Shown: in pieces, positions 8,381 through 16,900 of the stretch
Position numbering within the stretch: the first letter of the stretch is position 1
Layout: each line of letters opens with the position of its first letter
DNA from: Methanofervidicoccus abyssi
Lineage (GTDB): Archaea > AGJL01 > Methanococci > Methanococcales > Methanococcaceae
NCBI RefSeq assembly: GCF_004310395.1
Contig: NZ_BFAX01000001.1
Location: 1-64,000, forward strand
Length of the DNA: 64,000 nt
Reading direction: 5' to 3'
The notes under the pieces: model-generated
The model's input: the letters and a program-made list of their open reading frames with translations, nothing else
Database searches by the model: none
What the model was told of the DNA's origin: nothing
Program-made: the position numbers and the translations under genes

Positions 8381-9011
8381 TTGATATCACCTTATTAAGT
8401 CCTTTAATTAAATCAGGTCTTACGGATGATAGGTAGGAAACCACAACTGCAGTTATGACACCTTCAATAATTCCAATTACTGCATGGTATAAACCCATAT
8501 ACATTAGTCCCTTGTCCAATGGGAAGGTACCTGCAATTGCCAATTCAATTGCACAGGCAATTGCTGCTAAAAATACTCCTGTCCACCCAGCAGCAAATGC
8601 TGCAACAGGTATGCTGACATTTTTTAACATTTTAAATACATAATATCCAACAAAGGAGGTAATTATCCCCATATTGAATATATTTGCACCCATAACTACT
8701 AATCCACCATCTGCAAAAAATAGTCCTTGGACAATTAAAACTAACGTAATTAACAGTACTCCAGCCCATGGACTATCAAAGATAATGGATACTAAAGGTC
8801 CTCCTACCATATGACCACTTGTACCCCAAGGTATAGGTACGTTCATGGACATAATGGCAAAGATACCTGCTCCAAGGACTCCAAAAAGGGGTACTGATTT
8901 TTCATCTAACTCCTTAGAAGCCCATTTAATGGATCTTGCAACAAACACCAGGGAAATTAACCAAAATATGGCACTTTCCCATAGTGGCAAAAAACCATCT
9001 GGTATGTGCAT
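8373..9011 (-). CDS. NikM/CbiM-type metal-binding membrane protein
   Basis: The substrate-binding (S) component of an ECF metal importer, 212 aa. In this family the first residues Met-His bind the metal, so the start should be [10 protein letters not shown] therefore chose ATG 9011, the second of two adjacent ATGs, at good spacing from AGGTGAT. The loop [13 protein letters not shown] is the nickel-type (NikM) signature, whereas CbiM has SCSHPCGNG. That makes nickel the more likely cargo, for F430 and hydrogenases. It heads the operon with NikN and CbiQ. Confidence 0.87.
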   Translation of the reverse strand: MHIPDGFLPLWESAIFWLISLVFVARSIKWASKELDEKSVPLFGVLGAGIFAIMSMNVPIPWGTSGHMVGGPLVSIIFDSPWAGVLLITLVLIVQGLFFADGGLVVMGANIFNMGIITSFVGYYVFKMLKNVSIPVAAFAAGWTGVFLAAIACAIELAIAGTFPLDKGLMYMGLYHAVIGIIEGVITAVVVSYLSSVRPDLIKGLNKVISNG

Positions 9012-9465
9012 CATATCACCTATCTTCTTGTTAATACTAATCTTTAATTTAGTAATAATGTAATACTTTTATTAGAGTTTTTAATATAAATAACTTACTA
9101 TAAAGAAATTTTTATTACTATTAAATATTTTTTGAGTAATCTATATGAACACCAATAACAAAAATAAAAGTTAAATTTAAGAATTTTTGAGTTAAAAATA
9201 ATTTTATAAAAGAATAATAGGTAATTAAAAAAATAAAAATGAAAAAATAATTAAAATTTAAAAAATGAATATAATATTTTTAAAAATCGATTTATTTTTT
9301 TAATGGGACAATTACTACTTTAATAGAAACTGGGTTATTTCAGTTTAATATATCATGTTTTTAAATAACTTTAAATAATAAAACTGAAAGGTATTGAATA
9401 TATGCTATATCATATTAATGCATGATTATTAAGTATTTTATATTCTCTATATTTCGGTGTAATGT
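9012..9465. other. Divergent regulatory gap of 454 bp
   Basis: No gene seen. The DNA is very AT-rich and holds both promoters for nikM (leftward) and the Cys-rich gene (rightward). A 6-bp hairpin, AAACTG with CAGTTT around an eight-base loop, lies near 9326-9346. I could not identify a NikR-type operator with confidence. Confidence 0.5.
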
Positions 9466-9819
9466 ATGATAGATCTGGCTAAAAAACACTTTGAAAAGAT
9501 TGTAATACTCTGTGGAGCAAACAGAGATTGTAAGTATTACCCATGTCATTTTAACAACCAGGTATGTCTCTGGTGTTTCTGTCCCTTCTATCCCTGTTAC
9601 GACGAGAGGCTGGGAGAATTTATCACAAGAAAAGATGGTAACAAGATATGGAGTTGTATTAAATGTTCCTGGATACATAGGCCAGATGTTGCCTGTGAGG
9701 TTTTAAAGGAGATCTTAGAGGTTACAAGGGGTAAAAATACAGCAGAGGCTCTAAAAGTCTTTGAAAACAGGGAACTACTGATGGAGATTATGAAGAAGGT
9801 AAGGGAAAAATTACCGTAG
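9466..9819 (+). CDS. Cysteine-rich small-domain protein
   Basis: A 117-aa soluble protein with ten cysteines in its first 77 residues (16, 22, 27, 34, 37, 39, 44, 64, 67, 77), including VCLWCFCPFYPC and SCIKC. This matches the cysteine-rich small domain (PF04071-like), probably a zinc or iron-sulfur site and often found near cobalamin or metal genes. The rest is a Lys/Glu-rich helical tail. ATG 9466 has GGTG six bases upstream. It is divergent from the nickel-uptake operon and 8 bp ahead of methanogenesis marker 12, hinting at a shared job. The function is unknown. Confidence 0.75.
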   Translation: MIDLAKKHFEKIVILCGANRDCKYYPCHFNNQVCLWCFCPFYPCYDERLGEFITRKDGNKIWSCIKCSWIHRPDVACEVLKEILEVTRGKNTAEALKVFENRELLMEIMKKVREKLP

Positions 9820-9827
9820 GTGTTTCA

Positions 9828-10808
9828 ATGATTACCGTGGGAATAGATCATGGAACCTCCGGTATTAAGGTGTGTATCAGAGAAAATGGTAAAAATACCT
9901 TCTTTATACTCTCACGTAGTGAGATAAAGAACAGATCTTTTATACAGGAGTTAAGTAAGTACGTAAATCCTAACAACATAGATCTTATCTCCGTATGTTA
10001 TTCCATGGGGGATGGTATAGATAGAATACTACCTATAGAGAAGGTAAAAAACAGGGGTATAGTTAGTATAGAAGGTGTTGGAGAGAAGATAGGAGGAGGT
10101 ACTAAGGTATTTGACGAGATAAAAGAATCTGACATTCCTGCCGTGGTAATTCCTGGACTTCATAGAGGTATTAAGTGCTTAGATCGGAGATTCAGGGCTC
10201 TCTACTCCCATATAGCTTCCCCCGAAAAACTCTGTATGGCCTACAGTGCCTACAAACTACTCCAACTTAGAGATTTCATCCTCTCAGATATATCATCCAA
10301 CACTGTTACATTAATTGTAAGGGATGGAAAGGTATTTGGAGGTTTTGACGCCTGTATTGGAGCAGTGGGATTACTACATGGGCCCATAGATTTGGAGATG
10401 ATCAGAGAGATAGACAGTAAGAAGATAACTGCCAACGAGGCATTCTCAACTGGAGGTATAATAAAGATAATAAAAGATAGATATAGAGGTGTGGAGAACA
10501 CATTAGAAGAGATCCTCAGGTGTTATAAAAAAGATAACAGGTGTGTCCTTGCAATAGAATCCCTTGTCCTCAGTGTAGCCATGGAGATAAACGCCCTTAT
10601 GGTCCTAAATCCTAATAGGGATGTAGTACTAACAGGATCCCTTGTAAACATTAGGGAATTCGCCATCCCCGAGAGATTAAAAGAATATATAGATGGAAAC
10701 TTCTATCTTTTGAAGGGGGAGAGTGGTGCTCTTGGAGGTGCTTTAATTGCAGAGGATATATTAAAAGGTGTTAGGAATATTTTAGGTATAGAGGTAGATT
10801 GTAGATAG
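9828..10808 (+). CDS. Methanogenesis marker protein 12 (ASKHA family)
   Basis: A 326-aa protein of the sugar kinase/Hsp70/actin (ASKHA) fold found only in methanogens. The first phosphate loop GIDHGTSGIKV is at residues 5-15, and later glycine-rich segments (GGFDACIGAVGLLHGP, VVLTGSLVNI, KGESGALGGALIAEDIL) fit phosphate-2 and adenosine-binding loops, so ATP binding is likely. The family's reaction is not established; a role in maturation or activation of methanogenesis enzymes is inference. It starts 8 bp after the Cys-rich gene and forms an operon with it. Confidence 0.85.
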   Translation: MITVGIDHGTSGIKVCIRENGKNTFFILSRSEIKNRSFIQELSKYVNPNNIDLISVCYSMGDGIDRILPIEKVKNRGIVSIEGVGEKIGGGTKVFDEIKESDIPAVVIPGLHRGIKCLDRRFRALYSHIASPEKLCMAYSAYKLLQLRDFILSDISSNTVTLIVRDGKVFGGFDACIGAVGLLHGPIDLEMIREIDSKKITANEAFSTGGIIKIIKDRYRGVENTLEEILRCYKKDNRCVLAIESLVLSVAMEINALMVLNPNRDVVLTGSLVNIREFAIPERLKEYIDGNFYLLKGESGALGGALIAEDILKGVRNILGIEVDCR

Positions 10809-11097
10809 TTATCTATTTTTTTTACTTAATTATAACAATAAAGTAACTGGGTGTAAGTCAGAAGATGTTATGGGATTTTTAAGTTTGATATTAAAATCTA
10901 CTATAAAAATATAATATAACTATAAAAATATAATATAAAAAACATAATTTTTAAACGTATAACAAAGAAATAATGAAAATAATAATATAAGTGAAAAAAT
11001 AAGAATAATTAAAAATAATATAAAAATAACAGAAAAGAGATGCAAAAGACTCTCTTGAAAAAGATTTGGGGCATTTTACCTACTTCCCTAGTGCTCC

Positions 11098-11135
11098 GTA
11101 TAATCCAGAAGATAAAGGATTATACTTTACTTTTC
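11098..11135 (+). repeat. Intergenic repeat element, copy A, with 9-bp hairpin
   Basis: GTATAATCC (11098-11106) and GGATTATAC (11117-11125) form a perfect 9-bp stem with a 10-base loop. The segment 11104-11135 is nearly the same as 46695-46726 (two single-base indels and one substitution) and resembles 16505-16537. All three lie outside genes and are followed by T-rich DNA. It may be a transcribed hairpin or the end of a mobile-element relic. Confidence 0.5.
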
Positions 11136-11280
11136 ACCTGTTATATTCTTATTTTTCTGTTTATAACTATTATTTTTTGATTATAATAATTTTTATTATT
11201 CTTCATCAAAAATCTGGATAGTTCCTGTTTAAGTATAAAATCTTTTTTGCCCATAATGATTAAAATATAAATAATAAACA

Positions 11281-11369
11281 GTTGAACTGAAGGAGTGATG
11301 GAAACGCAGTGAGCAGTGATTCTATTACAGTATCAAAGGTTTTCCCAGAGAACAGCAGTAAGGCCAACT
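11281..11369 (+). ncRNA. Candidate small RNA (weak)
   Basis: A GC-richer island of about 90 bp in very AT-rich DNA, preceded by a TATA-like AATATAAAT (11264-11272) and followed at once by a T-tract. AGTTG at its left edge can pair with CAACT at its right edge. A C-box-like GTGATGG is present but no proper D boxes, so it is not a convincing C/D RNA. No reading frame. Confidence 0.25.
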
Positions 11370-11410
11370 ATTTTTATTATTTTTATTAATCGTATTTCAT
11401 ATTAATAACT

Positions 11411-11419
11411 TTTATATAA
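11411..11419 (+). promoter_or_regulatory. TATA box candidate for ilvE
   Basis: TTTATATAA about 50 bp upstream of the chosen ilvE start, with an A/T-rich BRE-like flank on its left. Confidence 0.45.
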
Positions 11420-11466
11420 TTATTATTTTTTTATTTAAAAAAGAGATGTTAAATAGAGGTGAACCT

Positions 11467-12330
11467 ATGAAGGTATATTTAAATGGTAAATTTGTAGATA
11501 AGGAAGATGCCAAAATATCCATCTATGATCATGGTCTCTTGTATGGAGATGGAGTATTTGAAGGTATAAGAGCATATGATGGAGTTATCTTTAAATTAAA
11601 GGAACATGTAGATAGACTTTACGACTCTGCAAAATCTATTCTTTTAGAGATGCCACTCTCTAAGGAGGAGATGGAGAAAGTGGTAGTTGAAACTGTAAGG
11701 ATAAACAATCTGAGAGATGCCTATATTAGACTGGTGGTTACTAGAGGTATTGGTGATTTAGGGTTAGATCCTAGAAAGTGTTCCAATCCAACTGTATTCT
11801 GTATAGCTGAACCTATGAATCCTCTACTTGGAGAGAGTGGTATAAGAGCTATAACATCTTCAATTAGGAGGCTACCTGTAGATGTACTAAACCCTGCTGT
11901 AAAATCCTTAAATTATTTAAATAGTATCTTGGCAAAAATTCAGGCGAACTATGCAGGCGTTGATGAGGCATTTCTCTTAGATAGTGAGGGATATGTTGTA
12001 GAAGGTACAGGAGATAATATATTTGTAGTGAAAAATGGAATTATAAAAACTCCTCCAGTGGCATCCAGTGTATTAAGGGGGATCACAAGAGATACAGTGA
12101 TAGATATAGCGAAAGAATTAGGTTATATAGTTGTGGAGGAGAGAATTACACTTCATGAGTTATACGTAGCAGATGAGGTATTTATAACAGGTACTGCTGC
12201 AGAGTTAGTGCCTGTTATAGAAATAGATGGGAGGGTTATTAATGGGGGTAAGATAGGTGAAATAACAAGGAGGTTGAAGGAGGAGTTTAACAGAGTGAAG
12301 AGAATCTTAGGTACTAAGGTGTATGACTAA
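11467..12330 (+). CDS. ilvE: Branched-chain amino acid aminotransferase
   Basis: A PLP enzyme that makes Val, Leu and Ile from their keto acids with glutamate. Fold-type IV marks: [15 protein letters not shown] near residue 25, [14 protein letters not shown] (the Lys-to-Tyr region around the PLP lysine), [21 protein letters not shown] and [11 protein letters not shown]. About 287 aa, the normal length. ATG 11467 is chosen because GAGGTGA at 11456-11462 precedes it; the in-frame ATG at 11446 would place that site inside the gene. The 3' end overlaps the convergent DUF131 gene by 4 bp. Confidence 0.93.
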   Translation: MKVYLNGKFVDKEDAKISIYDHGLLYGDGVFEGIRAYDGVIFKLKEHVDRLYDSAKSILLEMPLSKEEMEKVVVETVRINNLRDAYIRLVVTRGIGDLGLDPRKCSNPTVFCIAEPMNPLLGESGIRAITSSIRRLPVDVLNPAVKSLNYLNSILAKIQANYAGVDEAFLLDSEGYVVEGTGDNIFVVKNGIIKTPPVASSVLRGITRDTVIDIAKELGYIVVEERITLHELYVADEVFITGTAAELVPVIEIDGRVINGGKIGEITRRLKEEFNRVKRILGTKVYD

Positions 12331-12605
12331 TGAACTCTCATATAGAAGAGATATATCCACAGAATCATGAGAATCAGCATTAAGACGGAGAAGATTACTA
12401 AGGTAGGTGAATTTCCAATGAGGATAGGAATAGGTCCGATCATGATAATACCTGAAAAAGAAACTTCACTCTCATTTTCTTTGTCTATGTTATTTTCTAT
12501 CTTCTCTTTATTTTGGGTTCCATATGTGATAACTCCAAGGGACAGGAGGAAAAAACCGATAACTATTAGAAATATACCAACGTATATAATGAGTAGTCTA
12601 TCCAT
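12327..12605 (-). CDS. DUF131/TIGR00304 small membrane protein
   Basis: A 92-aa protein with two hydrophobic helices (about 5-28 and 66-88) and the family hallmark [15 protein letters not shown] between them. The family is archaeal, with unknown function. The loop is acidic and Asn/Lys rich. Its last codons overlap the end of ilvE in the convergent direction, so the two messages share complementary 3' ends. Confidence 0.75.
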   Translation of the reverse strand: MDRLLIIYVGIFLIVIGFFLLSLGVITYGTQNKEKIENNIDKENESEVSFSGIIMIGPIPILIGNSPTLVIFSVLMLILMILWIYLFYMRVH

Positions 12606-12984
12606 AGATATCCCTTTTTAATGTTGTAATATCACAACTATAACTTAACTTCATTAAATCATTGGCCAATACTACATTTTAAATTGAAAAATATATAAGT
12701 TCCCATTAATGTAGTGAAATAAAAACAGTTAATATATCCTAAAATTATTTTCTTAATTTTCTCCCTATAAAATCCTGTATCTTATTTTTTGTAATTATTA
12801 TAATCCTTACATTTTTATCATCATCATTAACCAAGAACATAATTTTTAAAGTATAAAAATAATAGTTATATAATCTGGGGAATAAGAACTTATTTTTTGC
12901 TTTTTTATCTTTATATTCATTGTCTTATTTTTTCTTTAATTTTTATAATAATATTTATATTATGTTATTTTAAACTCCAATCTC

Positions 12985-13080
12985 TAGAATATCCCTGAGC
13001 ACCTGGAAAGTATAAAGTTTCCCCTATTGACGAGGCATCCTATAGAATGACCAATAACTACGTGGAATCGCAGAGTTCTC
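12985..13080 (+). ncRNA. Candidate small RNA (weak)
   Basis: A GC-richer island of about 95 bp without a reading frame, preceded by a TATA-like TTTATATT (12954-12961) about 25-30 bp upstream and followed by a T-tract (TCTCTTTTTATT). It contains a local stem GGAAA/TTTCC near 13002-13022. It could equally be decayed coding DNA. Confidence 0.25.
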
Positions 13081-13181
13081 TTTTTATTATCTTAGTATTT
13101 TATAGACCATAATCTCTAATTAATTAATATATTATAAACTCTAATAATATGCTGTGTTGTAAAATACACAGAACCATAACA

Positions 13182-13189
13182 TTTATATA
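13182..13189 (+). promoter_or_regulatory. TATA box for the thermosome gene
   Basis: TTTATATA with an upstream CATAACA BRE-like flank, about 90 bp before the start codon. This gives a leader of roughly 60 nt ending in the very strong ribosome site AAGGAGGTG at 13261-13269. Confidence 0.55.
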
Positions 13190-13276
13190 GAAGTTTGTAA
13201 TCATATATATACCGTAGAAGTAGAAAAACTGTAAAGAATTAAATAACCAATCATAATAATAAGGAGGTGGGGGAGG

Positions 13277-14905
13277 ATGGTAGCAACCCAACCAATAGTT
13301 ATATTGCCTGAAAATGTAAAGAGATACGTAGGTAAAGAAGCACAAAGAATGAACATACTGGCAGGGAGAGTTATAGCTGAAACTGTAAGGTCCACATTAG
13401 GTCCAAAAGGAATGGACAAAATGTTAGTTGATGATTTAGGGGATATAGTTGTTACAAACGATGGTGTAACAATATTAAAGGAGATGAGTGTAGAACACCC
13501 TGCTGCAAAGATGTTAATTGAAGTTGCTAAGACCCAGGAGAAGGAAGTTGGAGATGGTACAACAACAGCAGTAGTTATAGCAGGTGAGTTGTTAAGAAAG
13601 GCTGAAGAGTTGTTAGATCAGAATGTACATCCAACAGTAATTATAAAGGGATACCACTTAGCACTTAACAAAGCTCAGGAGATATTAAAAGACATAGCAA
13701 TAGATGTTAACCCAGAAGATAAAGAGATGTTGAAGAAAATAGCAATGACATCTCTAACTGGAAAAGGTGCTGAGAAGGCTAGAGATAAGTTAGGAGAAAT
13801 TGTAGTTGATGCTGTTACAACAGTTGTAGATGAAAACGGTAAGGTAGATAAGGATCTGATAAAGATCGAGAAGAAAGAAGGTGCTTCAGTAGATGAAACA
13901 GAGTTAATTAAGGGAGTAGTAATTGACAAGGAGAGAGTAAACCCACAAATGCCTAAGAAAGTTGAAAATGCAAAGATAGCACTACTTAACTGCCCAATAG
14001 AAGTAAAAGAAACTGAAACAGATGCTAAGATAAACATTACAGATCCTGCAAAGATGATCGAGTTCATAGAGCAAGAAGAGAAGATGATAAAAGATATGGT
14101 AGATCAGATAAAGGCATCTGGTGCAAATGTAGTATTCTGTCAGAAAGGTATAGACGATCTTGCTCAGCACTACTTAGCTAAGGCTGGAATACTAGCTGTA
14201 AGAAGAGTTAAGAAGTCTGACATGGAGAAACTTGCAAAGGCTACAGGTGCAAACATAATAACAAACATAAAAGATCTCACACCAGAGGACTTAGGAGAGG
14301 CTGGAGTAGTATCTGAAGAGAAAGTTGCTGGAGATGCAATGATATTTGTAAGAGAATGTAAGGATCCAAAGGCTGTAACAATCTTAGTAAGAGGTACAAC
14401 AGAGCACATTGTAGATGAAGTAGCAAGGGCTATTGAAGATGCAATTGGAGTAGTGGCCTGTACAATAGAAGATGGTAAGATAGTTGCTGGTGGTGGAGCA
14501 ACAGAAGTAGAGTTGGCAATGAGATTAAGAGATTACGCAGATACAGTTAGTGGTAGAGAACAGTTAGCAGTTAGAGGATTTGCCGATGCATTAGAGGTAA
14601 TACCAAGAACACTAGCTGAAAACGCAGGTTTAGACGCAATAGAGATGATGGTAAACCTCAGGGCTAAACATGCAAACGAAGGAAGTGCAGCATATGGATT
14701 GAATGTCTTCACAGGAGAGATAGAAAACATGGTAGAGAAGGGTGTTGTTGAACCACTGAGAGTTAAAACACAGGCAATCCAGTCAGCAGCAGAAGCTGCT
14801 GAGATGTTGTTGAGAATAGATGATGTAATAGCTGCTGAGAAGTTAGAAGGTAAAGATAAGAAAGGAGGTTCTGAAGACTTTGGAGGGGAAGACACCAACC
14901 TCTAA
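13277..14905 (+). CDS. thsA: Thermosome subunit (group II chaperonin)
   Basis: ATP-driven protein-folding chaperonin of the CCT/TF55 family, 542 aa, forming two stacked cytosolic rings. Intact motifs: [23 protein letters not shown], the ATPase signature [15 protein letters not shown] near residue 94, [11 protein letters not shown] and the late [12 protein letters not shown]. The C-terminus ends in [14 protein letters not shown] rather than the GGM repeats of some relatives. The ribosome site is the strongest in the window and codon use is regular, as expected of a highly expressed gene. Monocistronic, followed by a T-tract. It is the only chaperonin gene in the window, so the complex may be homo-oligomeric. 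Confidence 0.97.
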   Translation: MVATQPIVILPENVKRYVGKEAQRMNILAGRVIAETVRSTLGPKGMDKMLVDDLGDIVVTNDGVTILKEMSVEHPAAKMLIEVAKTQEKEVGDGTTTAVVIAGELLRKAEELLDQNVHPTVIIKGYHLALNKAQEILKDIAIDVNPEDKEMLKKIAMTSLTGKGAEKARDKLGEIVVDAVTTVVDENGKVDKDLIKIEKKEGASVDETELIKGVVIDKERVNPQMPKKVENAKIALLNCPIEVKETETDAKINITDPAKMIEFIEQEEKMIKDMVDQIKASGANVVFCQKGIDDLAQHYLAKAGILAVRRVKKSDMEKLAKATGANIITNIKDLTPEDLGEAGVVSEEKVAGDAMIFVRECKDPKAVTILVRGTTEHIVDEVARAIEDAIGVVACTIEDGKIVAGGGATEVELAMRLRDYADTVSGREQLAVRGFADALEVIPRTLAENAGLDAIEMMVNLRAKHANEGSAAYGLNVFTGEIENMVEKGVVEPLRVKTQAIQSAAEAAEMLLRIDDVIAAEKLEGKDKKGGSEDFGGEDTNL

Positions 14906-14928
14906 CATCTAACTAATACTTCATTATA

Positions 14929-14942
14929 TTTTTATTTTTTTT
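14929..14942 (+). terminator. T-tract terminator after the thermosome gene
   Basis: TTTTTATTTTTTTT begins 24 bp after the stop codon. Archaeal RNA polymerase terminates at such oligo-T stretches without needing a hairpin. Confidence 0.5.
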
Positions 14943-15075
14943 GTTACTATATATCGATATATGCAAATAAATGAATAATTATTATAAAAATATAGATCAA
15001 TTAAAATCAGACCTTAATACTGGAACAAAAGAAGTTGAACTGTTTAAGTTATTTGATTTTATTTAACCTAAAAAA

Positions 15076-15152
15076 TGGTGGGCCCAGCCGGATTCGAACC
15101 GGCGACCCTCGCCTTGTAAGGGCGATGTCATAGCCAGCTAGACCATGGGCCC
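15076..15152 (-). tRNA. tRNA-Val (anticodon UAC)
   Basis: Full cloverleaf on the minus strand: acceptor GGGCCCA with TGGGCCC, anticodon stem TCGCC/GGCGA around loop CTTACAA (anticodon UAC, reading GUA/GUG), T-arm GCCGG-TTCGAAT-CCGGC, discriminator A at 15079, and an encoded CCA (15076-15078). It is much GC-richer than its surroundings, as in thermophiles. Confidence 0.97.
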
Positions 15153-15169
15153 GTATAAAACAATTACAA

Positions 15170-15184
15170 TACTACTATATAAAT
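15170..15184 (-). promoter_or_regulatory. tRNA-Val promoter
   Basis: Reads ATTTATATAGTAGTA on the minus strand, with the TATA core at 15176-15183, about 24-31 bp upstream of the mature 5' end. The same 15 bases are found upstream of tRNA-Ser, at 22834-22848. Confidence 0.6.
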
Positions 15185-15228
15185 ATTACGGTTTAATGTA
15201 TATATATACACTACCATATTGGGGAAGT

Positions 15229-16287
15229 ATGAAAGATAGAGCACTTAAAAATTTTTTAAGAGATATAGAAGAGATAATAAAATACTCTTCAGAGAAGGAT
15301 GAGAAAAGTATAGAGAAATTTAAAAAAATATTAATGGAGATAAAGGAAGAGAAAGGTATAAACATTGTAGCGGATTATACGGAGTATAATCCCCTCCATC
15401 TGGGACATAAGCACTGTTTAAATAGAGGTAAGAAGAAGGGACTCTTTATAAGTGTACTCCCTGGACCCCTTGAGAGAAGTGGTAGGGGAATACCCTATCT
15501 AGTAGATAGATACATTAGGGCAGAGATGGCTATAAGGGCTGGTGTAGATATAGTTGTTGAAGGACCTCCTATGGGTATAATGGGCTCTGGGCAGTATATG
15601 AAGTGTATCGTCAAAATGTTTCATACTATAGGAGTAGATGTTATACCTAGGGGATATATAAGAGACAGTAAGATGGAGAAAATAGTAGATCTTATAAATA
15701 AGGGATACCACATCAGTGTAAAACCTTATAATATATCCTGTATTGAAACTGGAGAGTTTATCTGTGAGAAACTTGAGACAGATAACTACGTAATAGCATC
15801 CTTGTCTAACACTATCTATAAACTAAATAAAAAATACAACCTAAACTTCAATCCAAAGTTTCTATTTGTTGAAAGACTTGAGGGTATAAGTGGTAGTAAA
15901 ATAAGAGAGTGGATATTTAAGGGCAAATTTCAGGAAATAGGTGATATGGTTCCTGAAACTACTTTAGAAGTATTGGAAAAGTACTCGGGAGGGGATATAG
16001 AAAGTATCATTCTTAGGAGATTTGAAGATAGAATATTGGAGACTGTTAACGAATATCCCCTTGAAAAGTATGTTCCAAAACATATTGCGGAGATTTTAGA
16101 GAAAAATAGGCCCTATAAAAGTGTGGAAGAGATTAGAAAAACTATACCTCAAGGTTTCTCTAAGCATTTTAAGGAGAGGATCGTTTCCATGTTGGAATGT
16201 AGGATAGAAAGAGATATTATCTCAGAGTACATTAAGAACTATCCTCCTAAGATAAAAATTCTATCTATAAACCAAGATATTTTATAG
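15229..16287 (+). CDS. HIGH-superfamily nucleotidyltransferase (COG1323/TmcAL-like)
   Basis: A protein of about 352 aa related to the YlbM/TmcAL group. The nucleotidyltransferase motif is YNPLHLGHKHCLNRG, and GISGSKIREWI is the matching C-terminal motif of the Rossmann domain. Bacterial TmcAL acetylates elongator tRNA-Met C34 using acetate and ATP; whether the archaeal branch does so is not known to me. ATG 15229 has GGGG close upstream; the longer frame beginning at 15145 would run into the tRNA-Val gene on the other strand and is rejected. The C-terminal third is helical and basic, possibly RNA-binding. Confidence 0.72.
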   Translation: MKDRALKNFLRDIEEIIKYSSEKDEKSIEKFKKILMEIKEEKGINIVADYTEYNPLHLGHKHCLNRGKKKGLFISVLPGPLERSGRGIPYLVDRYIRAEMAIRAGVDIVVEGPPMGIMGSGQYMKCIVKMFHTIGVDVIPRGYIRDSKMEKIVDLINKGYHISVKPYNISCIETGEFICEKLETDNYVIASLSNTIYKLNKKYNLNFNPKFLFVERLEGISGSKIREWIFKGKFQEIGDMVPETTLEVLEKYSGGDIESIILRRFEDRILETVNEYPLEKYVPKHIAEILEKNRPYKSVEEIRKTIPQGFSKHFKERIVSMLECRIERDIISEYIKNYPPKIKILSINQDIL

Positions 16288-16900
16288 ATCTTAGATTTGA
16301 AAAATAATAAGATAAAATAAAAAATAAGACCTCTCTCCACCCCAACATAAATTTTGAAAGTATAAACAGGTAGACATTCCGACCCCTGAATATTGGAAGG
16401 AGGAAATCTTCTCTAATATTTACTACTATACTACTTCTCTGATCTTTTCTAGTGTCCAGAAATTTAACAGAAATTTCACGTACTTCTCCAGTATCTCAAA
16501 CGTGTCCAAAGAATAAATGGTCATAACTTTACTTTTTTATCTCCTATTGATTAATAATTTTAATTCTCCTTTTTTCTTTTTATAATTATTATTTTTTTAA
16601 ATACGTTATTGTTAATTTTAAAATATTTTATTATTATATTTTATTATTGTAATCTATAAAGATAAAGAATACTAAAAAAACCAAAATGATTGAGACTCTT
16701 TTAAGATCCATCTTTTCTACTGGGATCATATGTTGCTTTTTGATAAGATTTCCATTCCCTTTTTATTTTTAAACAGTTATTTTTTGTGGTTAATTTTTAA
16801 TAATATTATATTAATATAGAAAAATAAAAAGTTAATATCTGTAACACACTTGATTGAATTTTTTCAATTCCCACAGATTATCTCTTAGGAGGGGAATACT
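16288..16900. other. Intergenic region, 613 bp
   Basis: No supportable gene. The left half (about 16330-16510) is less AT-rich and may be decayed sequence; it includes copy C of the repeated motif. The right half is AT-rich, with a 5-bp stem GATCC/GGATC near 16704-16728. The HARP ribosome site AGGAGGGG lies just before 16901. Confidence 0.5.
16505..16537 (+). repeat. Intergenic repeat element, copy C (diverged)
   Basis: TCCAAAGAATAAATGGTCAT followed by AACTTTACTTTTTT resembles copies A and B, sharing TCCA-rA-ATAAA-GG and CTTTACTTTT in the same order and spacing. T-rich DNA follows, as in the other copies. Confidence 0.35.

Larger units (their letters stand above)
10809..11466. other. Long intergenic region with two GC-richer islands
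   Basis: 658 bp with no supportable reading frame. Most is A/T homopolymer-like sequence. Two islands stand out: about 11040-11140, holding a 9-bp hairpin and one copy of a repeated motif, and about 11280-11370, flanked by a TATA-like stretch and a T-tract. The ilvE promoter is at the right end. Confidence 0.6.
12606..13276. other. Intergenic region upstream of the thermosome gene
   Basis: 671 bp with no supportable gene. The right part carries the thermosome promoter. The middle, about 12985-13080, is GC-richer (listed separately). The left part is plain AT-rich DNA; ATCATCATCA near 12830 was checked as a reversed C box but lacks D boxes. Confidence 0.55.

Noticed and set aside
12820-12850. 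ATCATCATCA as a possible reversed C box
   Set aside because: No D or D' box at the right distance and no closing stem, unlike the sRNA at 62114-62174.
15145-15228. Upstream extension of the nucleotidyltransferase gene
   Set aside because: It would run into the tRNA-Val gene and across that tRNA's promoter; the conserved protein starts at 15229.
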